Positions 1 to 6,088 of a stretch of 13,172 nucleotides of DNA are shown here, one piece after another. The stretch is from Sphingomonadaceae bacterium (GTDB lineage Bacteria; Pseudomonadota; Alphaproteobacteria; Sphingomonadales; Sphingomonadaceae), in contig JACVCM010000061.1 of assembly GCA_016742125.1 (NCBI GenBank), positions 1 through 13,172 of the forward strand. Direction: 5' to 3'. A program made the position numbers and the translations under genes. The notes below the pieces were generated by a model that was given only the letters and a program-made list of their open reading frames with translations, ran no database searches and was not told where the DNA came from. Every line of letters starts with the position of its first letter. Positions within the stretch are counted from its first letter, which is position 1.

Positions 1-97
1 CGTGCGTACCAGTCGGGAGCTCGCGCCGAGCAGACGAGAGCCGAGCCAGGCTCGCCTGACGAGGATTCTGATCACCCGCGCCCACGGTCAGGAGATG
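1..97. other. Left-edge stretch with no gene recognised
   Basis: This is the sequence downstream of the minus-strand SPOR gene. I see no ATG start or family motif on the minus strand here. A GTG-initiated frame reading leftward from about position 89 stays open to the window edge, but its short translation resembles nothing I recognise. A compact GC-rich palindrome (cgagcc-a-ggctcg) lies at 42-54 and could form a small hairpin, but no T-run follows it, so I do not call a terminator. In related genomes nagZ often follows the SPOR gene; nothing visible here confirms that. Confidence 0.3.
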
Positions 98-769
98 TTA
101 TCGGACAATCAGGCAGTTCTCGCCTGCGGCCTTCAGCTTGGCGCATAGTTGCTGCGCCGCAGCCGCGCTGGCAGTGACGGCCTGCAGACGAAAAACCTTG
201 CGTCCGCCTTCGACGGTGGCTTCTGCAATTTTGCGGTTTGTTCCCGACAGGAAGCCGAAGCGCTTCGTCAACCCGGCCCACGCGGCGTCGGCTTTTGCCG
301 AATCGCCAAAGGCGCCTAGCTGGACCATGACCGCACCTGCCGGCGTCGGACCGCTAACGGCCACTTTTGCAGGTGCAGGCGAAGCCACTTTCGTATCGCC
401 TGCCTTCGCGGGTGGAGCGATTGTTGCGTCGGTCTTCTTGCCTTCGCTGGCGGCAAAAGCGGAGTCGCCCTCGCCTTCGAATGTCTTGCCGCCCGCCTCA
501 TCCGGCTTGACCTTGTAGTCGCCTTCCTGCGCGGCAATCAGTTCGCCATTGCCGGTCGCGCCACGGTCGTTGCTGCGCTGCGCCCAGTAAATCAAGCCGA
601 CAATCGCCGCGAGCAAGGCCAGCCCGCCGAGCACCATCGCCGCAACTTTCAGCGGCGACGCGCCGTCATCATATTCATAGCCATCGGCCGTTTCGAGCCA
701 TGGCAGGCGATCCGGGTCATCGAGCGCAAAACGGTTGCTGTCACCGTCGCTGGTATCAGTGCTGGTCAT
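98..769 (-). CDS. SPOR domain-containing single-pass membrane protein
   Basis: This 223-residue protein has an acidic cytoplasmic N-terminus (about 1-38), one hydrophobic membrane segment (about 39-62, PLKVAAMVLGGL onward), a low-complexity Ala/Pro/Gly/Lys linker (about 64-143) and a C-terminal SPOR domain (about 146-223) that begins VMVQLGAFGDSAKA. SPOR domains bind denuded glycan strands of septal peptidoglycan, so the likely role is in the periplasm at the division site, as for FtsN-like or DedD-like proteins. The topology, cytoplasmic N-terminus and periplasmic SPOR domain, fits that class. A good Shine-Dalgarno sequence (GGGGAG on the minus strand, about 775-780) precedes the ATG. It starts 28 bp after the argS stop and is probably co-transcribed with it. 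Which SPOR protein it corresponds to cannot be told from sequence alone. Confidence 0.9.
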   Translation of the reverse strand: MTSTDTSDGDSNRFALDDPDRLPWLETADGYEYDDGASPLKVAAMVLGGLALLAAIVGLIYWAQRSNDRGATGNGELIAAQEGDYKVKPDEAGGKTFEGEGDSAFAASEGKKTDATIAPPAKAGDTKVASPAPAKVAVSGPTPAGAVMVQLGAFGDSAKADAAWAGLTKRFGFLSGTNRKIAEATVEGGRKVFRLQAVTASAAAAQQLCAKLKAAGENCLIVR

Positions 770-797
770 GCCAAACTCCCCAAATCTGCCAATGTCA

Positions 798-2522
798 CTA
801 CATGCTGTAAGCGGCCTCGACCCCCATCAGCCGGAGCCCGTTGCGGATGACTTGCCCGATATTGGCCGCCATGAAAAGTCTTGCACCGGTCAGCGCCGGG
901 TCATGTGCCAATATGAAGCGCTTGTCCGGCTGATCATTACCAAGATTCCAGTAGGCATGAAAGCCTGCAGCAAGGTCACTCAGATAAAAAGCGATTCTAT
1001 GCGGCTCGCCAGCCTTGGCTGCTGCTTCGACGATCCGCGGGAAGTTGGCGGCCTCGCGGATCAACCCGATTTCGGCATCGCCAAGCAGGCTCAGCTGTGT
1101 TCCATCAATGGCGAGGCCTTCTCCTTCCGCCTTGCGCAGCGTCGAGGCAATCCGTGCATGGGCATATTGGACATAGAAAACCGGATTGTCCTTGGACGCT
1201 TCGACCACCTTTGCGAAGTCGAAATCCATTTGTGCATCGGCCTTGCGGGTCAGCATGGTGAATCGAACCACGTCTTTACCAACTTCAGACACAACCTCGG
1301 CTAAGGTCACGAAACTACCCGAGCGCTTTGACATTTTGACAGGTTCGCCGCCGCGTAGCAGCCGCACCATCTGCACCAGCTTGATGTCGAAATCCACGGC
1401 ATCGCCGGTCAGTGCATTGACCGCTGCCTTTATACGCTTGACGGTGCCCGCATGATCCGCACCCCAGATGTCGATCATCGCGTCGACATCGCGGCTTTTC
1501 TGGAAATGATAGGCAAGGTCTGCGCCAAAATAGGTCCAGCTGCCATCCGACTTCTTGATCGGCCGGTCCTGATCGTCGCCAAATTGGGTCGAGCGGAACA
1601 GCGGCAGCGTAACCGGCTCCCAATCCTCGATTTCCTTGCCCTTGGGCTTTTCAAGTTCACCGTCATAGACCAGCCCGCGCGCGCGCAGTTCCTTTTCCGC
1701 AGCGTCGGCCTTGCCTGCCTCGTGCAGTTCGGCTTCGGACGAAAACAGATCGTGATGTATGCCCAGCAGCGCGAGGTCCGCGCGGATCATGTCCATCATG
1801 TCGTTGACGGCTTCCCGGCGGAACAGGCTTAACCATTCACTCTCCGGGGCCGCCACGTAGCGGTCGCCGAATTTTTCCGCGAGCCGTGCACCGACAGGAA
1901 GCAGGTACTCGCCCGGATACAGACCCTCCGGAATGGCTCCGACCGGGTGCCCCAGAGCCTCCTGATAGCGCAAATGTGCCGAGCGGGCGAGGACATCGAC
2001 CTGACCGCCAGCATCGTTGATATAATATTCGCGGATAACCTTGAAACCGGCAAATTCGAGCAGCGACGCCAGAGCATCGCCAACCACTGCGCCCCGGCAA
2101 TGCCCCATATGCATCGGCCCGGTGGGATTGGCGGATACATATTCGATGTTTACCGACTTGCCGTCGCCCAAACGCGAACGGCCATAATCATCGCCAGCGC
2201 CGGCGATGGCGCGAAGTTCGTCGATCCATTCCGATGATGCCAGACGCAAATTGATAAATCCGGGGCCGGCAATCTCGACAGCGCTTACGCCTTCGATCTT
2301 TTTCAGCTCGACCGATAGTGCGTCAGCCAAGGCGCGGGGGTTGGCCCCAGCCGCTTTTGCCAACACCATCGCTGCATTGGTTGACAGATCGCCATGGTTT
2401 GCATCACGGGGTGGCTCGACCGTTACATTCGCTCGGTCGATAGCCGTCGGCAAAAGTCCGGCCGTAACAAGGGTGTCCAGCGCATGATCGACATGCGCTG
2501 CATATTTTTCAAAAATGGTCAT
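798..2522 (-). CDS. argS: Arginyl-tRNA synthetase
   Basis: This enzyme attaches arginine to tRNA(Arg) using ATP in the cytoplasm. The 574-residue length is normal for bacterial ArgRS. An N-terminal Arg-tRNA synthetase domain (about 1-95, including NHGDLSTNAAMVLAK) leads into the class I Rossmann core. The core carries the HIGH-type motif in SANPTGPMHMGH (HMGH at 138-141) and the family sequence REYYINDAGGQ near 164-173. The second class I signature is KMSKRSG at 396-402. A helical DALR anticodon-binding domain follows, with FYVQYAHARI near 449-458 and the C-terminal NGLRLMGVEAAYSM. The ATG start gives the usual N-terminus; the ribosome site is weak (AAGG about 10 bases upstream). It lies 27 bp downstream of the lipoprotein gene and 28 bp upstream of the SPOR gene. 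No residue looks abnormal. Confidence 0.98.
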   Translation of the reverse strand: MTIFEKYAAHVDHALDTLVTAGLLPTAIDRANVTVEPPRDANHGDLSTNAAMVLAKAAGANPRALADALSVELKKIEGVSAVEIAGPGFINLRLASSEWIDELRAIAGAGDDYGRSRLGDGKSVNIEYVSANPTGPMHMGHCRGAVVGDALASLLEFAGFKVIREYYINDAGGQVDVLARSAHLRYQEALGHPVGAIPEGLYPGEYLLPVGARLAEKFGDRYVAAPESEWLSLFRREAVNDMMDMIRADLALLGIHHDLFSSEAELHEAGKADAAEKELRARGLVYDGELEKPKGKEIEDWEPVTLPLFRSTQFGDDQDRPIKKSDGSWTYFGADLAYHFQKSRDVDAMIDIWGADHAGTVKRIKAAVNALTGDAVDFDIKLVQMVRLLRGGEPVKMSKRSGSFVTLAEVVSEVGKDVVRFTMLTRKADAQMDFDFAKVVEASKDNPVFYVQYAHARIASTLRKAEGEGLAIDGTQLSLLGDAEIGLIREAANFPRIVEAAAKAGEPHRIAFYLSDLAAGFHAYWNLGNDQPDKRFILAHDPALTGARLFMAANIGQVIRNGLRLMGVEAAYSM

Positions 2523-2549
2523 GGCGAATTGCCTTGGAATGTGCGCCGT

Positions 2550-3200
2550 TTAGCGCGTGACGTTGTAGCGCAGCTGATCTTCGGTCAACTGGAACCCGAT
2601 AAGCATCTCGAAGCTTGATCGGACCACCGCCGCACGGACTTCGGGATCGGCCATGGGATCGAGCGCGGCATCGGGGTCCCCAGGCTTGCGACGCTTCGTG
2701 ATTTTCTGGACAATTTCTGCAGGCAGACGCGCCGAATTGCCGTCCACATAGCTGGCGGCCTGTGCAGTCGCGGTCGCGCGTGGCTGGCCATCGGCAAAAT
2801 TGAGGGTCACTTGGCCAACACGCTTCGCCACCACAGCGGAACCACCCTGCACGACGCTTGTGAAATAGGGCAAGGTAACGGTCTTGACACCACGCACATC
2901 GTTCCGCCGCGCCTGCACGTCAAAACTTGCCTGCGAATAGATTTTTTCGCCGCCGCTGTTGCAGGTCGGTCGGACGTTTGTAATCGAGGCCACCACATCA
3001 ATGGCGCTGGCATCCTGGCTGTTTGCCGGATTGAACAGCGTTATATCGCCTGTGCCGTCGGGCACGGCAACGGTTGGGCAGCCGGTTCGGGTGACGCTGA
3101 TGCCCACGCCCGATGTAAGATCCAGTTCGCCATCGCGCGCGCAACCGGCAAGAGTTGCTGCAATCGTACCGATGACAAGGACTTTGGCCGCAAATTTCAT
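2550..3200 (-). CDS. Putative lipoprotein of unknown function
   Basis: I do not recognise the family. The 216-residue product begins with a lipoprotein signal: a Lys near the N-terminus, a hydrophobic stretch, and a lipobox TLAGC with Cys20 as the predicted acylation site. The residue after it is Ala rather than Asp, which in the enterobacterial rule favours outer-membrane sorting; that is an inference. The mature part has two further cysteines (Cys41 in TGCP and Cys80 in RPTC) that could form a disulfide. Residues about 65-150 alternate in a beta-rich pattern (VVASITNVRPTC, KTVTLPYFTSVVQGG, GQVTLNFADG), consistent with an immunoglobulin-like fold. The C-terminal third is charged and probably helical. 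Being first in line with argS and the SPOR gene suggests a cell-envelope role, but no function is shown. The start is supported by the signal peptide and AAGGA about 12 bases upstream. Confidence 0.85.
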   Translation of the reverse strand: MKFAAKVLVIGTIAATLAGCARDGELDLTSGVGISVTRTGCPTVAVPDGTGDITLFNPANSQDASAIDVVASITNVRPTCNSGGEKIYSQASFDVQARRNDVRGVKTVTLPYFTSVVQGGSAVVAKRVGQVTLNFADGQPRATATAQAASYVDGNSARLPAEIVQKITKRRKPGDPDAALDPMADPEVRAAVVRSSFEMLIGFQLTEDQLRYNVTR

Positions 3201-3336
3201 AAAGGATTGTCCTTAAGGATTATCATATTATCTCGCCAGTGCGAAGGTCTGACCGGTCCTTATCCATCCGTTGCGGGACACGCAACAGGGGAAAGGCCTT
3301 GGCGGAAGCGGCGACTTTACCTAAAGGACATTGCCG
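3201..3336. promoter_or_regulatory. Divergent intergenic region between the lipoprotein-argS block and ispH
   Basis: These 136 bp separate two divergent transcription units, so promoters for both should lie here. The part nearest the lipoprotein gene is AT-rich (around 3213-3231) and carries a palindrome tccttaagga (3210-3219) and TATTAT/ATAATA-like hexamers that could act as -10 elements on either strand. I could not pair any with a convincing -35 at proper spacing, so no individual promoter is assigned. The ispH ribosome binding site AAAGGA is at 3323-3328, 8 bases before the ATG. Confidence 0.5.
3270..3286 (+). other. Small hairpin-forming inverted repeat upstream of ispH
   Basis: The arms gttgcg (3270-3275) and cgcaac (3281-3286) are perfect complements around a five-base loop, ggaca. 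It lies about 50 bases upstream of the ispH start and is followed by the 8-base palindrome aaggcctt (3293-3300). It could be a leader hairpin or a protein site. A 6-bp stem is short enough to occur by chance, and no riboswitch class is recognised. Confidence 0.3.
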
Positions 3337-4302
3337 ATGACTGAACAAGCCACCCCCAAGCGCCCGCTCAAGCTCCTCCTTGCCGCACCGCGCGGCTTTT
3401 GTGCTGGCGTGGACCGCGCAATCAAGATTGTCGAGCTGGCGCTCGAACAGCGTGGCGCGCCAGTCTATGTCCGGCATGAAATTGTCCACAATCGCTTTGT
3501 CGTCGACAGTCTGAAGGCAAAAGGCGCTATTTTCGTAGAAGAACTTGACGAGGTTCCCGACGGCGGCCATGTCGTGTTTTCTGCGCATGGCGTTCCCAAA
3601 GCCGTTCCCGCCGACGCACAACAGCGCGGGCTTGATTATTTTGACGCAACCTGCCCACTGGTTTCCAAGGTGCACAGACAGGCCGAACGGCAGGTTGAGG
3701 CGGGGCGGCACATCATATTCGTCGGCCATGCCGGACATCCGGAGGTCATCGGAACCTTCGGGCAGGTTCCGGCAGGAGCCATGACGTTGGTTGAAACGGT
3801 GGAGGATGCAGAGGCCCTGACGCCCACAGACCCGGATAATCTTGCATTTTTGACCCAGACAACATTGTCGGTCGACGATACCGCCGAAATCGTGGCTACA
3901 TTGGAGCGGCGCTTTCCATCCATAGTCGGACCGAAAGGCGAAGACATCTGTTACGCCACGTCCAACCGGCAAAATGCCGTTAAGGCGATTGCTTCGCGTT
4001 GCGACCTGGTTCTCGTCATCGGCGCGCCCAATAGCTCGAATTCGCTTCGTCTGGTCGAAGTGGCGGCACGCTCGGGAGCCAAAGCTTATCTCGTCCAGCG
4101 TGCCGAAGATATCAGCATGAACTGGTTCGACAATGTCGACACGCTGGGATTAACCGCGGGTGCCTCTGCGCCCGAGGTACTGGTCCGCGAGATTATCGAC
4201 GCATTGGCAATGCATTTCGACATCGAGGAACAGCAAGTCACCACCGCCGAAGAAAGCATCATCTTCAAGCTGCCGCGCGAACTGGCCGGCGCGGCGGCCT
4301 GA
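3337..4302 (+). CDS. ispH: 4-hydroxy-3-methylbut-2-enyl diphosphate reductase
   Basis: IspH (LytB) is a [4Fe-4S] enzyme that reduces HMBPP to IPP and DMAPP, the last step of the MEP isoprenoid pathway. The 321 residues match the family length. The three cluster cysteines are visible: Cys22 in APRGFCAGVDRA, Cys106 in DATCPLVSKVH, and Cys205 in ICYATSNRQ. Substrate-site signatures are HEIVHN (His51), SAHGVP, and GHAGHPEVIGT, whose HPE carries the catalytic glutamate equivalent (Glu136). The SNSLRL motif near 234-239 is also typical. I chose the ATG at 3337 over an in-frame TTG at 3331 because AAAGGA at 3323-3328 is spaced 8 bases from the ATG but only 2 from the TTG. It is first in an operon with thrB and rnhA. 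Confidence 0.98.
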   Translation: MTEQATPKRPLKLLLAAPRGFCAGVDRAIKIVELALEQRGAPVYVRHEIVHNRFVVDSLKAKGAIFVEELDEVPDGGHVVFSAHGVPKAVPADAQQRGLDYFDATCPLVSKVHRQAERQVEAGRHIIFVGHAGHPEVIGTFGQVPAGAMTLVETVEDAEALTPTDPDNLAFLTQTTLSVDDTAEIVATLERRFPSIVGPKGEDICYATSNRQNAVKAIASRCDLVLVIGAPNSSNSLRLVEVAARSGAKAYLVQRAEDISMNWFDNVDTLGLTAGASAPEVLVREIIDALAMHFDIEEQQVTTAEESIIFKLPRELAGAAA

Positions 4303-4303
4303 T

Positions 4304-5278
4304 TTGGCCGTCTACACACAGTTAGGTCCGGAACAGGTATCGGCACTGTTGAGCCGATATGACGCAGGCGATCTGATAGCGCTCAAAGGCATTGCCGAAG
4401 GAGTGGAGAACAGCAATTATTTCGTCGAGACAACCAAGAGCCGTTTCATCCTTACGCTCTACGAGAATCGAGTCGACCCGGCCGACCTTCCCTTTTTCTA
4501 CTCCCTGTTGAAGCATCTTCACGACGCGGGGTGCAAAGTTCCGCGCTTCATTACCGATCGCAATGGCAAATGGCTGCAGGAAATTGCCGGGCGTCCGGCA
4601 TGCCTAATCGAATTTCTGCAGGGCGTTTCGGTCACGCAACCTACCACCGCGCAGGCCGGATCGACGGGTGTGGCATTGGGCGAAATGCATGCGGCACTTG
4701 CGGACTTTGCCGGAACCCGCGCCAACAGTCTGGGCGTAGCAGCATGGCGACCGCTTGCGCAACGCTGCACCGAAGCAGGTCTGGATGGCATCCAGCCGGG
4801 GCTCGGCAAGAGAATCCAAAGCGAATGCGATTTTCTGGAGCGAAACTGGCCGGTCGATCTGCCCCAGTCGGCAATCCACGCCGACCTCTTCCCCGATAAC
4901 GTCCTGATGCTGGGCGATCATGTTACCGGGCTGATCGATTTCTATTTCGCCTGCACCGATGCGCGGGGATATGATCTGGCGGTTACGCACAGCGCATGGT
5001 GCTTCTCGACCGACGGGCAGACATTTCGTCAGGGGGTCAGCCATGCACTGTTGACCGGATATGTTCAGACCTTTCCCGTTGATGTGCCAACGCGGGACGC
5101 GCTGAAGGTGCTTTTGCGCGGCGCCTGCTTGCGTTTTCTGCTGACGCGCTGTTACGACTGGATAAACACACCGGCAAGCGCGCTGGTGACGCGAAAGGAC
5201 CCGCTGGCCTTTTTGCGGAGGCTCGATTTTTATAGCGATGATGCCAATATGGCGACCATCATGGGGCAAATGACGTGA
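4304..5278 (+). CDS. thrB: Homoserine kinase, APH-fold type
   Basis: This enzyme phosphorylates homoserine with ATP on the way to threonine, in the cytoplasm. It is the aminoglycoside-phosphotransferase-like ThrB typical of alphaproteobacteria, not the GHMP-type ThrB of E. coli. Family sequences visible are KGIAEGVENSNYFVETT (28-44), the catalytic loop IHADLFPDNVLM (191-202, base Asp193), and the metal-binding GLIDFYFAC (Asp212). The frame opens further upstream inside ispH, but homology starts only at the residues AVYTQLGPEQV, so the best start is TTG at 4304, giving 324 residues. That codon lies one base after the ispH stop and has no clear Shine-Dalgarno sequence, so translation probably depends on coupling to ispH. 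The 3' end overlaps the rnhA start. Confidence 0.95.
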   Translation: MAVYTQLGPEQVSALLSRYDAGDLIALKGIAEGVENSNYFVETTKSRFILTLYENRVDPADLPFFYSLLKHLHDAGCKVPRFITDRNGKWLQEIAGRPACLIEFLQGVSVTQPTTAQAGSTGVALGEMHAALADFAGTRANSLGVAAWRPLAQRCTEAGLDGIQPGLGKRIQSECDFLERNWPVDLPQSAIHADLFPDNVLMLGDHVTGLIDFYFACTDARGYDLAVTHSAWCFSTDGQTFRQGVSHALLTGYVQTFPVDVPTRDALKVLLRGACLRFLLTRCYDWINTPASALVTRKDPLAFLRRLDFYSDDANMATIMGQMT

Positions 5279-5715
5279 AAACCGTAGAGATATTCACCGA
5301 CGGCGCTTGCAAGGGCAACCCCGGGCCCGGCGGTTGGGGTGCAATCATTCGCTATGGCAAACATGAAAAGGAAATGTCAGGGAGCGATCCCGACACGACC
5401 AACAACCGCATGGAAATGTGGGCCGCCATTCAGGCGCTCAATATCCTGATCGAGCCATGCCGGGTCAAATTGCACACCGACAGCAAATATGTGCTCGAAG
5501 GCATCACCAAATGGGTCCATGGCTGGCAGCGCAATGGCTGGAAAAATGCCTCAAAGCAGCCAGTTCGCAACGCCGACTTATGGCACGACCTGATCGAAGC
5601 AGTAGCGAAGCATGAGGTCGAATGGATTTGGGTTAAGGGCCATGACGGCCATCCGGAGAACGAACGCGCGGACAGGCTTGCCAGCGACGCCGCCGAAGCC
5701 GCCCGGGCGGGTTAG
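5275..5715 (+). CDS. rnhA: Ribonuclease HI
   Basis: RNase HI cleaves the RNA strand of RNA-DNA hybrids, removing R-loops and primers. The 146-residue product aligns by eye with E. coli RnhA offset by one residue. The catalytic set is complete: Asp9 (IFTDGACKGNPGPGGWG), Glu47 (TTNNRMEM), Asp69 (LHTDSKYV), His123 (VKGHDGHPENERAD) and Asp133. The basic handle region GWQRNGWKNASKQPV (83-97) is present. The start codon is GTG and sits inside the last codons of thrB in the arrangement GTGA, a 4-bp overlap that suggests translational coupling. It is the last gene of the ispH-thrB-rnhA group. Confidence 0.97.
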   Translation: MKTVEIFTDGACKGNPGPGGWGAIIRYGKHEKEMSGSDPDTTNNRMEMWAAIQALNILIEPCRVKLHTDSKYVLEGITKWVHGWQRNGWKNASKQPVRNADLWHDLIEAVAKHEVEWIWVKGHDGHPENERADRLASDAAEAARAG

Positions 5716-5758
5716 GACCCAGTGCTGGACATTTGAACCGATGGCAAACCACCGCCTC

Positions 5759-5789
5759 TCGTCATCCTGAAACAAGTTCAGGATGACGA
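5759..5789. repeat. Perfect 13-bp-arm palindrome, probable dispersed intergenic repeat
   Basis: The left arm is tcgtcatcctgaa (5759-5771) and the right arm ttcaggatgacga (5777-5789), separated by acaag. The element lies in the 114-bp convergent gap between rnhA and the DUF1508 gene. Palindromes reading roughly TCCTGAA-loop-TTCAGGA are, as I recall, common between genes in sphingomonads, so this is likely a REP-like dispersed element. The stem could also act as a bidirectional transcript end for the two converging genes. No clear T-run follows on either strand, so I do not call it an intrinsic terminator. Confidence 0.7.
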
Positions 5790-5829
5790 AATTTAGCCCT
5801 ATCTGGATTTCAGACGCTTCGTTCCAAAC

Positions 5830-6006
5830 TCATTCCGCGTCGCGTACCTCTGCGGTCGGCCCGTTTTTCAGAATCGATTCGATTGCTTTCTTGGCACCTG
5901 CCTTGCTTGAATAGCCTTCGGTCCAGAAAATCGCCTCGCTGTTATATTTGAAATAGGCGACATGCTCGCCTTTCTTGTTCTTCTTGATCTCGAAATAATG
6001 CGGCAT
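5830..6006 (-). CDS. Small YegP-like protein (DUF1508 / UPF0339)
   Basis: This 58-residue reading frame begins MPHYFEIKKNKKGEHVAYFK and continues with NSEAIFWTEGYSSKAGAKKAIES, ending VRDAE. The pattern (short beta strands with an aromatic core, then a Ser-Lys-x-x-Ala-x-x-x-Ile helix) matches one copy of the DUF1508 repeat. E. coli YegP has two copies; a single copy as here is also a known form. The function of the family is not established. A very strong Shine-Dalgarno sequence (GAGGAGGA on the minus strand, 6011-6018) stands four bases before the ATG. It lies 82 bp after the oxidoreductase gene on the same strand and may be read through or have its own promoter; I see no clear promoter. Confidence 0.85.
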   Translation of the reverse strand: MPHYFEIKKNKKGEHVAYFKYNSEAIFWTEGYSSKAGAKKAIESILKNGPTAEVRDAE

Positions 6007-6088
6007 GAAATCCTCCTCATGTCCTGACCCCTACGGCCGCGAAAATGCTAGCAATGCTGTGCAGGCACGCAAGCTTTATTGAGGTAAA

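Noticed and set aside
42..54. Terminator hairpin beyond the SPOR gene
   Set aside because: The palindrome is only six bases per arm with a single central base and no T-run, so a stable terminator is not supported.
735..1304. A 189-codon open frame on the plus strand inside argS
   Set aside because: It lies antisense to argS, whose motifs are unambiguous. The translation shows no domain, and such frames are common opposite GC-rich genes.
2811..3344. A 177-codon plus-strand frame opposite the lipoprotein gene and running into ispH
   Set aside because: The minus-strand lipoprotein has a clear lipobox and start. The plus-strand translation is rich in Cys, His and Arg in the manner of an antisense shadow.
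3223..3972. A 249-codon minus-strand frame opposite ispH
   Set aside because: It is antisense to the conserved ispH cluster cysteines and shows no family motif.
4604..5269. A 221-codon minus-strand frame opposite thrB
   Set aside because: The plus-strand kinase catalytic motifs are intact here. The antisense product has no recognisable domain.
5759..5800. Rho-independent terminator for rnhA
   Set aside because: The stem is strong, but the following bases (aaattta and onward) lack a T-run on the plus strand, and the minus strand lacks one too. It is kept as a repeat only.
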